Origin: CAYHHI01 sp964356335
GTDB taxonomy: Bacteria; Arandabacterota; Arandabacteria; Arandabacterales; Arandabacteraceae
Length of the DNA stretch: 15,474 nt
Assembly: GCA_964356335.1 (NCBI GenBank)
Contig: CAYHHI010000063.1
Span: forward strand, 1-15,474
Direction: 5' to 3'
In this document: positions 9,126-15,474 of the stretch, piece after piece
How the letters are laid out: each line of letters begins with the position of its first letter
How positions within the stretch are numbered: position 1 is the stretch's first letter
Made by a program: the position numbers and the translations under genes
Notes under the pieces: generated by a model
Database searches by the model: none
Told to the model about the DNA's origin: nothing
Seen by the model: only the letters and a program-made list of their open reading frames with translations

Positions 9126-9496
9126 TTCTCACACCCCCTGTCCTTGGTACCATCTATCGAGCTGAACCCCGGCACCACGCCGACGACAGCGAGGCTCACT
9201 GCCGACACTTGCCCTACTTGATCTTAAGCAGATCCGGAACGATATCAACAGTGATTTCAAGAGAGATCGATGCGTCGCTCTTGCCTCAGAGTTTCTCCGG
9301 CAAAGGCAGGACGGCAACTGCCTGGTGTTCTCCGATTCCTAACGCCCAAGTTGGGGAAGGTCATCTTCAGCCCACATAGCAAAAACGACACCAGAGATAA
9401 CACAGGCCTAAACGTGGGACGCACAATGGAGCGTCGTCACTAATTCGAAACGAAGAGAGGCTGTTTCCCATCCACCCGACCGATGAAGTTGGTCCG
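9126..9496. other. Gene-poor stretch with a possible short plus-strand relic
   Basis: About 370 bases separate the phosphodiesterase start from the recombinase relic. The only coding-like signal is an open plus-strand frame from 9166 to the TAA at 9340-9342. Its final 40 or so residues (for example LDLKQIRNDINSDFKR) have a protein-like composition but no start codon with a ribosome site. It could be the 3' end of a gene cut off by rearrangement, or chance. I see no RNA gene or terminator. Confidence 0.3.
9132..9139 (-). promoter_or_regulatory. Ribosome binding site of the phosphodiesterase gene
   Basis: On the minus strand AGGGGGTG lies 6 bases before the ATG at 9125, supporting that start. 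No clear -10/-35 pair is visible upstream. Confidence 0.65.
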
Positions 9497-9759
9497 TTAA
9501 AAGACCTGCGCCATGATCCAATTGACCTGCCGGAGCGTCGACTGCCCCCCCTTTTTTGAGACAGGAATACGGGACCGGACTTCCGGTGTCCTATAAGGTG
9601 TCTCAGATCACTCGCCAACTCTTCGGCTATTCGGACCGTCCGCGACGTGCCGCCTCTGCCCTCGCGGACCTGCAGGAGATGGCTCTCGAAGTCGATGTCG
9701 CGAGTATCCGAATCTGCGACGTGGGCCCTTCTCACGGCAGTATGAGCCAGCACCTTTAT

Positions 9760-9780
9760 GAGGCATCGGGAGGCATCAGT
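9760..9780. repeat. 10-bp tandem duplication causing a frameshift in the integrase relic
   Basis: GAGGCATC occurs at 9760-9767 and again at 9770-9777, a period of 10. Deleting one 10-base unit on the minus strand joins NFRD directly to RCLIKV in one frame, as expected of an intact integrase. Confidence 0.7.
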
Positions 9781-9849
9781 CCCTGAAGTTATCGGCCGCA
9801 TAGGTCATTTTCCTAATCTCCTCCCGCTTGAAGCAAGAGTCAGAGCTCT

Positions 9850-9853
9850 TGAG
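9850..9853. repeat. Left target-site duplication of the IS21 element (TGAG)
   Basis: The four bases TGAG just outside the left IS tip recur immediately outside the right tip at 12279-12282. IS21-family insertions make 4-8 bp duplications, so this fits. Confidence 0.75.
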
Positions 9854-9904
9854 TGTCAGGGGTCGGTCAAAACCAGCCACCCGGGGTCGAATTAAAACCA
9901 GCCA
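9854..9904. repeat. Left terminal repeat region of the IS21 element
   Basis: It starts TGTCAGGGGTCGG and contains two internal AAAACCAGCCA-bearing copies. It aligns with the complement of 12227-12278 over its whole length, with few mismatches and one gap. Confidence 0.85.
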
Positions 9905-9937
9905 TCTTTGAGGGACATCGGCTATACCTACTTCCTG

Positions 9938-9944
9938 AAGGAGG
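9938..9944 (+). promoter_or_regulatory. Ribosome binding site of istA
   Basis: AAGGAGG lies 8 bases before the ATG at 9953 and fixes that codon as the start. A longer in-frame codon at 9908 has no such site and lies within 5 bases of the terminal repeats. Confidence 0.8.
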
Positions 9945-9952
9945 AAGTGGGT

Positions 9953-11446
9953 ATGGCGAATGGACTGAAGATGGCTGTGATACATGCGATAGAAGAGCTT
10001 CTCAAGCGGGGATGGTCGCATCGGCGTATCGCCCGTGAGCTCGGCGTTCACCGGGAGACGGTGGCACGTTACGAGCGGCTGAAGGGCTCAAAACCGGCCA
10101 TTTCGACCCCCGGGTCGGGCCCACTCGTCCCCTATGGGCGCAAGAGCCAGTGCGACCCGTTCACGGATCTGATCCGCTCTAAGCTTGATCAGGGGCTCGG
10201 CGCGCAGCGCATCTTCCAGGATCTCAGGGCTGAGACCGACTTCACGGGCTCGTATTCCTCGGTCAAGCGCTTTGCCCGTCGCCTCGGTGCCACGACGCCC
10301 CTGCCGTTTCGCCGTATCGAGGTCGCCCCGGGCCAGGAGGCCCAGGTGGACTTCGGTAGCGGTCCCTGGGTCTTCGAGGATGGCCACAGATGTCGTACCC
10401 ACATTCTGCGGATCACACTGAGCCATTCTCGCAAGAGCTACAGCGAGGCGATCCATCGCCAGACCTGTGATGCCTTCATTCGCTGTCTTGAGAATGCGTG
10501 GCGGCACTTCGGCGGTGTGCCGGCAGTCCTGGTGCTGGACAATCTCAAGGCTGCGGTCACCAGGGCCGACTGGTTCGACCCGGACCTCAATCCCAAGATA
10601 GTCTCCTTCGCTCGGCACTATGGAGTTGCCATCCTGCCGACGCGACCCGCATCGCCTCGCGAGAAGGGCAAGATCGAAAGCGGCATCAAGTACGTCAAGA
10701 ATAACGCCGTCAAGGCTCGAGCCTTCGCTGGCCTCGCCGATCTCAACCACTTCCTGCTGCACTGGGAGAGGACAGTCGCCGACACCCGCATCCACGGCAC
10801 CACCAAGAGACAGGTGCGCGCAGTCTTTGAAGAGATCGAGCGGCCTGCCCTGAGAGCACTGCCCTCAGAGCCTTTTCCTCTCTTCCACGAAGGGCGGCGC
10901 ACGGTCCACCGTGACCGGCACATCGAGGTGGCCAAGGCCTACTACTCCGTCCCACCGGAGTATCTGGGTCGCCAAGTCTGGGTACGATACGACTCGCGCC
11001 TCGTGCGTGTCTATAATGACCGTCTGGAGCAGATCGCTGTGCATGGCCGCACAAGTCTTGGGCGCTTCCGCACCGATTGGAGCCACATCCCGGATGAGAA
11101 GATATCGGCGGTCGAGAGAGGTGCCGACTATCTCCTGGCCAAGGCCGATCGCATCGGCGCTGAGGCCAGCCAGTGGGCTCGTGCCATGATAGAGGAGTGT
11201 GGCATCGAGGGGATCCGGGTGCTCCAGGGCTTCGTCGGCCTGGCGCGCAAGCACTCGGCGGTCACGATCAATCGCGCCAGCCGAACGGCGCTTGGGGCTA
11301 GGCTCTTCCGGCTGATGTCCTTGAGAGAACTCTGTAATCGCCTTGCCGACAGCGACGCCCTCCAGTTCGCCGACAGCCACCCCATCATACGACCACTGTC
11401 TCACTACCAGGAGATCCTCAGTCTCAAATCACCTGAAAGGAGATGA
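9953..11446 (+). CDS. istA: IS21-family transposase IstA
   Basis: A 497-aa DDE transposase that catalyses cutting and joining of the IS ends together with IstB. A helix-turn-helix (WSHRRIARELGVHRETVARYE, about 21-41) should bind the terminal repeats. The RNase H-fold core has D133 in QVDFG, D196 in VLDNLK and E242 in REKGKIESG, with 45 residues between the last two, normal for this family. Length is typical of IstA. Its stop shares bases with an ATG (ATGA at 11443-11446), and istB follows directly. No frameshift or stop is seen, so the gene appears functional. Confidence 0.95.
   Translation: MANGLKMAVIHAIEELLKRGWSHRRIARELGVHRETVARYERLKGSKPAISTPGSGPLVPYGRKSQCDPFTDLIRSKLDQGLGAQRIFQDLRAETDFTGSYSSVKRFARRLGATTPLPFRRIEVAPGQEAQVDFGSGPWVFEDGHRCRTHILRITLSHSRKSYSEAIHRQTCDAFIRCLENAWRHFGGVPAVLVLDNLKAAVTRADWFDPDLNPKIVSFARHYGVAILPTRPASPREKGKIESGIKYVKNNAVKARAFAGLADLNHFLLHWERTVADTRIHGTTKRQVRAVFEEIERPALRALPSEPFPLFHEGRRTVHRDRHIEVAKAYYSVPPEYLGRQVWVRYDSRLVRVYNDRLEQIAVHGRTSLGRFRTDWSHIPDEKISAVERGADYLLAKADRIGAEASQWARAMIEECGIEGIRVLQGFVGLARKHSAVTINRASRTALGARLFRLMSLRELCNRLADSDALQFADSHPIIRPLSHYQEILSLKSPERR
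11437..11442 (+). promoter_or_regulatory. Ribosome binding site of istB
   Basis: AAGGAG ends 9 bases before the ATG at 11452. The earlier ATG at 11443 directly abuts this site, so it is less likely to be used. Confidence 0.65.
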
Positions 11447-11451
11447 TTGCT

Positions 11452-12216
11452 ATGAACGCTCAACTTGCTCAGAGTCTGCGCCGCCTGCGCCTCTCAGGGC
11501 TCTTGTCCAGCCTCGAGGTCAGGCTCCAAGAAGCCCAGGGCAATAGCCTCACCCATGCCGAGTTCCTCGAGTTGGTCGTCGCCGATGAACTCGCGGTGCG
11601 CGATGATCGGGCAATAGCCCGCAGGGTCAAGGCCGCACGCTTCCGCGACCTCAGGACAATCGAGGACTTCGACTTCAGCTTCAATCCATCGATCAACCGC
11701 CGTCAGATCATGGAACTGGCCACCTGTCGCTTCATCAGGGAGCACCACGACATCCTCTTCCTGGGACCGCCGGGCGTAGGGAAGAGCCACCTAGCCCAGG
11801 GCATTGGCCATCAGGCTGCAAGGATGGGCTTCGTCGTGCTCTACCGCTCTATCTTTGATGCCGTGGCCGAGCTCATGCACGCCGAAGCCACGCGCGATCA
11901 GGCCAAGGCTCTCGCACGATATCTCAAGCCCGATCTCTTCATCCTCGACGATATGGGACTCAAGAAACTGCCTGCTCAGACCGGCGAGTACGTCTTCGAG
12001 ATCATCATGCGCCGCTATGAACTGCGCTCCACCATCATGACCTCTAACCGGCCTCTTGAGGAGTGGGGCAAACTCATCGGCGATGTCCCAACTGCCACTG
12101 CAATCCTGGACCGCTTCCTGGAGCGCGCCGAGGTGATTCAAATCACGGGAAGAAGCTACAGACTCAGAGACAAAGCTTGTGCTGCTAAGGGAGGCAATGA
12201 TAAGGTGGATAAGTAG
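11452..12216 (+). CDS. istB: IS21-family helper ATPase IstB
   Basis: A 254-aa DnaC-like AAA+ ATPase that assembles on target DNA and activates the IstA transposase. It has Walker A GPPGVGKS (105-112), Walker B LFILDDMG (162-169) and the sensor-like MTSNRPLEEW near 196-205. The first 20 residues, MNAQLAQSLRRLRLSGLLSS, are typical of IstB amino termini and support the start at 11452 rather than 11443. The gene is translationally linked to istA and ends about 10 bases before the right terminal repeat region. No damage is visible. Confidence 0.95.
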   Translation: MNAQLAQSLRRLRLSGLLSSLEVRLQEAQGNSLTHAEFLELVVADELAVRDDRAIARRVKAARFRDLRTIEDFDFSFNPSINRRQIMELATCRFIREHHDILFLGPPGVGKSHLAQGIGHQAARMGFVVLYRSIFDAVAELMHAEATRDQAKALARYLKPDLFILDDMGLKKLPAQTGEYVFEIIMRRYELRSTIMTSNRPLEEWGKLIGDVPTATAILDRFLERAEVIQITGRSYRLRDKACAAKGGNDKVDK

Positions 12217-12226
12217 CCCTCAGTTG

Positions 12227-12278
12227 TGGCTGGTTTTGAACCGACCCGCACTGGCCGGTTTTGATTCGACCGCTGACA
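12227..12278. repeat. Right terminal repeat region of the IS21 element
   Basis: Two inverted copies of the motif seen at the left end (12227-12246 and 12252-12271) are followed by the tip CTGACA. Confidence 0.85.
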
Positions 12279-12282
12279 TGAG
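12279..12282. repeat. Right target-site duplication of the IS21 element (TGAG)
   Basis: Identical to the four bases at 9850-9853 on the other side of the element. Confidence 0.75.
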
Positions 12283-12300
12283 TTGGTTCTTGGGCATCAT
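12283..12300 (-). pseudogene. Integrase relic, 5' fragment severed by the IS
   Basis: On the minus strand, ATG ATG at 12300-12295 starts MMPKNQ, with GAGGAAGT at 12313-12306 upstream. If the IS and one TGAG copy are removed, this frame runs on without a stop as LKSSDSCFKREEIRK into the larger relic at 9853. An in-frame TAG sits two codons before the ATG. The usual N-terminal core-binding domain of about 100 residues is therefore missing or in another frame, which suggests the gene was already degraded or an unusual short form. The joined frame is seen directly; the start choice is tentative. Confidence 0.5.
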
Positions 12301-12509
12301 CTGCTACTTCCTCATAAGTCGGCAAAACTTCTCTCTATTCGTGATATTGGGCCCGGCTGTATGCAACTGTCGGGCGGAAAGATTGCCTACTTTAGACAAA
12401 GTGTGCAATCCTGGGCAATCCTCAGAACGCAAGCGACCCCGTGAAGGTGGTACCCATCCGCCGTAGCGTCCTGCCTCTTGGGGCTGTCTTTCGGACTCGC
12501 GGAATGGGA
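12301..12509. other. Non-coding stretch between the IS target and the DGQHR gene
   Basis: About 210 bases with no convincing gene. A short direct repeat GCAATCCT occurs twice around 12409-12426. I found no rho-independent terminator downstream of the DGQHR stop at 12510 and no convincing promoter. Confidence 0.4.
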
Positions 12510-13598
12510 CTAAACCACATCTCTTAGAAACGCTGCCAAGAGATCGCTCTCGCCACTTGAACCGGGCTTGAAACGGTCTGACGTGAAATCCTTATCTTCA
12601 AGTCTAGACCTCCTCAGAAGGGCTGAGAAGGCGTCAACCTTTATGACCCCCGCAGTTCCCGATTGTGCCGCGACGATCTCGACAAGCAATCGCATAAGTG
12701 CGGCGAAACCTGTTGTCCGCGCAAGGATCTGCCCCCTCTCGAAGTTGGACCAAGCATGTGGCCACCTCATCTCAACTGCCTTGAAGTAGTTCCAGAGATT
12801 CCTGGCTATTTCGCCATCTTTCTCCTCTATAAACCTCGTACGAAATACGAGCTTCCTGCTATCTTGTTCACTCGGCCTTTCCAGCTGCTTGCCCCGTTTG
12901 ATCCTATCTCTATCACCCATGGGATCCTGCGAGATGAGTCGCAACAACCTGTCGACGAATGCAGCCTGTGTGATAAGCTGCGGCCCTGTTCCCACAGCCC
13001 TTCCCAGGATCTTTATCCTTTGATGGAAAGGGCTACCTTCTCTATAGTTCAGCAGCTTCGCGATGTTATGACATGTCTTCTGCGGAGTTCTCGACTTCGC
13101 GTACTCGTGGAGATCGTAAGCAAGCGATTTGGTGACCTTAGTCTGCTTGAGATTGATCGTTGCGAACACCATGGCCTGGTCTTCAATGTCCATATCGATG
13201 AAGATCGTCACATTCAGCTGGAATGGTGTCCCCCTGTAGTCCTCGAGACCAGCAATGCGGTGCTGACCATCAATTATCTTGGCTACCTTCTCAGCCTTGA
13301 CAATCCTAAGCGATCCGCTAGCATCATCGTAGTCAGCCTGCCCTGCATCTATCGCGAGTATTATACTTGTTGGAAAGCAGGCATCGACGGTAGTGACATA
13401 CTGCTTGATCTCCGCAACCCGACTCTCACACAGGTCACGTTCGGTTCCAATGTAACGTTCGATGTCACGCCCCTCGTGGCGTCGCACATCAGCATACGCA
13501 ATAGAGAGCAAGTCCTTCGAGTCCATAACACCTATGTAGAAAGTCCCTATGGGTTGTCTGACTGTGAGACACGGGAAGGATATCACTGACGCGTTCAT
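12510..13598 (-). CDS. DGQHR-domain protein (DndB-like superfamily)
   Basis: A 362-aa protein with the signature KIIDGQHRIAGL (DGQHR at 110-114) and the companion segment FATINLKQTKVTKSL (145-159), as seen in DndB and related DGQHR proteins. The N-terminal PIGTFYIGVMDSKDLLSIAYADVRR-type region also fits, and the length is about that of DndB. DndB regulates phosphorothioation genes; DpdB, another relative, belongs to 7-deazaguanine modification. Neither pathway's other genes are here, so the role is open: an NTP-dependent regulator or modification sensor is the likeliest guess. It is last in an operon, 2 bases after the membrane-protein stop. Its ribosome site GGAGGAGG is strong and 7 bases from the ATG, so it may be translated well. 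Domain call is firm, function inferred. Confidence 0.85.
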   Translation of the reverse strand: MNASVISFPCLTVRQPIGTFYIGVMDSKDLLSIAYADVRRHEGRDIERYIGTERDLCESRVAEIKQYVTTVDACFPTSIILAIDAGQADYDDASGSLRIVKAEKVAKIIDGQHRIAGLEDYRGTPFQLNVTIFIDMDIEDQAMVFATINLKQTKVTKSLAYDLHEYAKSRTPQKTCHNIAKLLNYREGSPFHQRIKILGRAVGTGPQLITQAAFVDRLLRLISQDPMGDRDRIKRGKQLERPSEQDSRKLVFRTRFIEEKDGEIARNLWNYFKAVEMRWPHAWSNFERGQILARTTGFAALMRLLVEIVAAQSGTAGVIKVDAFSALLRRSRLEDKDFTSDRFKPGSSGESDLLAAFLRDVV

Positions 13599-13600
13599 TT

Positions 13601-14149
13601 TTAAGCCTCCTCCAACTTGTCAAAATCCTTAGCTAGTGCCTCCTCATTCTCTCGAGCAATCGCAGATATGTCTGCGGTCGCATGCACGTTGTCTGCAACA
13701 ATGATCACGTAGGTCAGCGCACAGACAAAGGGAAGAAGGAAGAGGCTGACAACCCGAAGGAATTCCCTATTGAAAAGCGACAGCAGCTGAGTCTGACTTG
13801 CCGAGTCACGCAGTATGTTGACAAGAGCTATGAACGAGTACATGCACCCGGCAATAAGCAATCCGGGTACCAAGATCAGGGCAAGAACCGACCTGCTCGG
13901 GAAAGCCCGCCGCCTGAAATCACGCATGACAATGTAGAATGCTGTCCCCAGATATGACGCCGAATATAGAGCGAACTCGCCATTGTTCGTGAAGCATTGC
14001 ACACCTATTGGCTGCCTAGTTGCCTTCAGCGCAAAAAGCAGCACGAAAATCGGCATTAGCCCACCAATGACGCTCCAGCCAAGCCATTGCAGCCCATCTG
14101 TCCAATGTTTTGCTTTTGAATCCTTCAAGAGATCCTTTATTATCTGCAC
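13601..14149 (-). CDS. Small four-helix membrane protein of unknown function
   Basis: A 182-aa protein I cannot assign to a family. Hydrophobic helices are visible at about 22-41, 57-75, 88-112 and 129-152. They are preceded by a positively charged start (KDLLKDSKAK) and followed by an acidic, helical cytoplasmic-looking tail of about 30 residues. Both termini are predicted inside, given four passes and the positive N-terminus. The start is GTG at 14149 with AAGGAGG 7 bases upstream. Its first 10 bases overlap the end of the adenine methyltransferase gene, and its stop is 2 bases before the DGQHR gene, so the three are almost certainly co-transcribed. It could anchor a complex or act as a membrane effector in an abortive defence; that is speculation. 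Confidence 0.8.
   Translation of the reverse strand: MQIIKDLLKDSKAKHWTDGLQWLGWSVIGGLMPIFVLLFALKATRQPIGVQCFTNNGEFALYSASYLGTAFYIVMRDFRRRAFPSRSVLALILVPGLLIAGCMYSFIALVNILRDSASQTQLLSLFNREFLRVVSLFLLPFVCALTYVIIVADNVHATADISAIARENEEALAKDFDKLEEA
13606..13613 (-). promoter_or_regulatory. Ribosome binding site of the DGQHR gene
   Basis: On the minus strand GGAGGAGG sits 7 bases before the ATG at 13598, inside the last codons of the preceding gene, which indicates operon translation. Confidence 0.75.
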
Positions 14150-15039
14150 GTACTAACCTCCTTCTGAGGATTGTAGTTTGTGATTATCAGTTCCCCGACC
14201 TTGTGTTTCTCTCTCGCGCAGGTTATCCAGCGCGTCCGTTGTATCGGAAAAACCAACCAATCCTTGTAGAGTGCTCGAATCTCCTCTGTATCAGCATTCG
14301 TTATCAAGACGAGCGACCCCAATCTTGACAGATCTGCTGCCACAGCAGCAACCTCCGCCTGGTCCAGCCAGTTGAACCTCTCCTTAGTATAGTGCGTGAA
14401 GCTCGATGAATTGTCTAGTGGCGGATAAGGAGGATCAAGGTATACAAGATCACCAGAACGCGCTCTGGAAACGGCAGACCTGTAATCTCGAGCGTCAAGA
14501 TCAGCCTTCCGCAGAAGATTGGAGATGACAGCGAAGCAGCTAAGGGATGGAATCGCGAGGCGCCTCTTCTGGCCATAGGGCACATTGAACACACCATCTC
14601 TATTTACACGAAAGATGCCGTTAAAGCAGGCTTTGTTAAGGTAGATAAACCGGGCGGCCTGCCTAATTCCGGTTCTGCCAGAGTTATATTCATCTCTCGT
14701 CCTGTAGAAGAATGCTTCGGAGTCCTTTGCGGTATACTCCATTAGATGGTCATAAAGCAATTTCGGATTGTCTCTAACCTGTATGTAGGTGTCGATCAGC
14801 TGCTTATTCAGATCCGACAGCCTCGCGCGACTCGGCTGGTATGCCAGGAAAACTGAAGCCGCTCCAAGAAACGGCTCATAGTAAACACCTTGGAAGTTCT
14901 GCGGCAAGTAGTCAACAATCGAGTTTGCATAGTGTGCCTTGCCACCAGCCCATCGTAAGAATGGCCCTACAGTGGAACCCCTGTAGCTGTCCTGTAAGTC
15001 AACCTCTGAAGTCGGCTTCTCTCTCACTTGCATGTGCAT
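14140..15039 (-). CDS. dam: Dam/D12-type DNA adenine-N6 methyltransferase
   Basis: A 299-aa enzyme transferring a methyl group from SAM to adenine N6. It has FLRWAGGK (27-34), the SAM-binding EPFLGAASVFL (55-65), the CFNGIFRVNRDGVFNVPYG segment of D12 enzymes (about 138-156) and catalytic DPPY (192-195). Length is that of a stand-alone Dam enzyme. GATC specificity is likely from the family but not demonstrable here. It is the first gene of a three-gene minus-strand operon with a membrane protein and a DGQHR protein, and no partner endonuclease is recognised. ATG codons at 15039 and 15033 are both possible and neither has a strong ribosome site, so the exact start is uncertain. Confidence 0.9.
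   Translation of the reverse strand: MHMQVREKPTSEVDLQDSYRGSTVGPFLRWAGGKAHYANSIVDYLPQNFQGVYYEPFLGAASVFLAYQPSRARLSDLNKQLIDTYIQVRDNPKLLYDHLMEYTAKDSEAFFYRTRDEYNSGRTGIRQAARFIYLNKACFNGIFRVNRDGVFNVPYGQKRRLAIPSLSCFAVISNLLRKADLDARDYRSAVSRARSGDLVYLDPPYPPLDNSSSFTHYTKERFNWLDQAEVAAVAADLSRLGSLVLITNADTEEIRALYKDWLVFPIQRTRWITCAREKHKVGELIITNYNPQKEVSTCR
14157..14163 (-). promoter_or_regulatory. Ribosome binding site of the membrane-protein gene
   Basis: On the minus strand AAGGAGG lies 7 bases before the GTG at 14149, within the end of the methyltransferase gene. It supports use of the GTG start. Confidence 0.75.
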
Positions 15040-15420
15040 CTTGCCCGGTTACTCGGATTGCGTAGAACGCAGCACTACGGCAATCGCTAATGATGCTTGC
15101 CCCTGGCCTACGGTCCTGTCCGTCAATTGGGTCATGATCTCGGAATCCCAGATCTCTGCCGAGAATACCCAATCCCGTAATGGCTAGTGCACCTAAGAAG
15201 CATGCCCAATTCGGTTTTCATTTGACGGCCCAGGGAGTCTGTCTCAGCCGAGCCGTGGCAAGCGCTCAGATTGTATGAGCTCACCCTGACTACTGTCAAG
15301 TGCCCGAATTGACTCATAACCCCATCGGAGCGAGTTGGAGAGAATCGGAGGGATTTTGAGATATTGGCTAACGTTTAGGCTGTCAAGATGGCAAGGACCC
15401 AGGGTGCCAACCGACCACAT
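15040..15420. other. Upstream region of the methyltransferase operon, no gene seen
   Basis: About 380 bases that must hold the operon promoter on the minus strand. I found no convincing -35/-10 pair; the best -10-like element, TATTCT on the minus strand near 15168, has no good partner. A weak inverted repeat TCTCGG/CCGAGA (15138-15164) has a 15-base loop. Short open frames here look like chance. Confidence 0.35.
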
Positions 15421-15474
15421 TGAAGTTCCCCCCGATTCTTGGACAGGTAGTTAAGCCAAGATTTTGGTAGAGTT
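15421..15474 (+). mobile_element. Possible terminal inverted repeat of an IS3-family element, cut by the window edge
   Basis: The sequence begins TGAAGTTCCCCCCGATTC and continues TTGGACAGG. This has the layout of IS3-family ends: TG tip, a C-rich run and GGACA about 20 bases in. A transposase start would be expected just beyond the edge. No second end or coding region is visible, so this rests on motif resemblance only. Confidence 0.4.

Larger units (their letters stand above)
9497..9853 (-). pseudogene. Tyrosine recombinase (integrase) relic, main fragment
   Basis: The minus strand encodes pieces of a phage/XerC-like integrase core. FKREEIRKMTYAADNFRD (translated from about 9817 down to 9784) is followed, in another frame, by RCLIKVLAHTAVRRAHV, then RDIDFE, VREGRGGTSRTVRI and GPVFLSQKRGG. 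These match the family pattern of a helix, a TGLR-like arginine segment, a DIDF strand and a GKGGKxR loop. Two lesions are visible: a 10-base tandem duplication near 9760-9780 that shifts the frame, and a C7/T6 homopolymer at 9545-9557. Past that run, a shifted frame gives QSTLRQVNWIMAQVF and then a stop at 9497. No HxxR or catalytic tyrosine segment is found, so the enzyme is dead. Its upstream part lies across the IS insertion, at 12283-12300. Confidence 0.72.
9854..12278 (+). mobile_element. IS21-family insertion sequence, apparently complete
   Basis: A 2425-bp element bounded by TGTCAG and CTGACA, flanked by TGAG duplications and carrying overlapping istA and istB. Each end contains two copies of a 19-20 bp motif of the form GGTCG..(C/T)AAAACC(A/G)GCCA: 9861-9879 and 9885-9904 on the left, and their complements at 12227-12246 and 12252-12271 on the right. 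Multiple terminal repeats of this sort are characteristic of IS21 transposase binding sites. Both genes are open and keep their catalytic motifs, so it may still be active. It landed in an integrase gene on the minus strand. Confidence 0.92.

Noticed and set aside
12663..13589. 308-codon plus-strand open frame opposite the DGQHR gene
   Set aside because: It is an antisense shadow. The minus-strand frame has the domain motifs, a strong ribosome site and operon spacing.
12510..13598. Calling the DGQHR gene dndB
   Set aside because: The domain matches, but no dndA, C, D, E or other phosphorothioation genes are present, so the pathway name is not supported.
15138..15164. Hairpin or riboswitch upstream of the adenine methyltransferase
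   Set aside because: Only a 6-bp stem with a 15-base loop, no U-tract and no recognisable riboswitch core.
1..15474. CRISPR array, tRNA or rRNA gene
   Set aside because: No regularly spaced repeats and no cloverleaf or rRNA-like conserved segments were seen on either strand.

Overview
The window reads as an accessory or defence-type island from a bacterium of moderately high GC. Lines sampled by eye run near 55-65% GC in the left genes and 45-50% in the right-hand operon. Strong GGAGG-type ribosome sites precede most starts. I cannot name the phylum; no rRNA, tRNA or housekeeping gene is present.

Left block, plus strand (1-7226): two translationally coupled genes. The first encodes a large Eco57I/PglX-like adenine-N6 DNA methyltransferase with a probable target-recognition C-terminus, and its frame is open at the left edge. 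The second encodes a phospholipase-D-like nuclease domain fused to an SNF2/HepA-type helicase. Together they look like a modification-plus-translocase/nuclease system, related in parts list to DISARM (drmMI, drmC, drmD) and BREX type 3 (pglXI, brxHII). No marker gene that would confirm either system lies in the window. Convergent to them, 24 bases away, is a cytosolic-looking type I phosphodiesterase / nucleotide pyrophosphatase (7251-9125, minus).

Middle block (about 9130-12500): a decayed tyrosine recombinase gene on the minus strand. It carries a 10-base tandem-duplication frameshift, a probable homopolymer frameshift and no recognisable C-terminal catalytic part. It is interrupted by an intact-looking IS21-family element (9854-12278, istA and istB, related ends starting TGTCAG and ending CTGACA, 4-bp target duplication TGAG). 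Joining the flanks restores one reading frame through the insertion site.

Right block, minus strand (15039 to 12510): a tight three-gene operon. In transcription order it encodes a Dam/D12-type adenine methyltransferase, a four-helix membrane protein and a DGQHR-domain protein of the DndB-like superfamily. Spacings are a 10-base overlap and a 2-base gap. A DNA modifier, a membrane protein and a putative DGQHR sensor/NTPase together make this the best candidate in the window for an under-described system.

The last 54 bases resemble the terminal repeat of an IS3-family element. This suggests that the right edge is an assembly break at a repeated IS.
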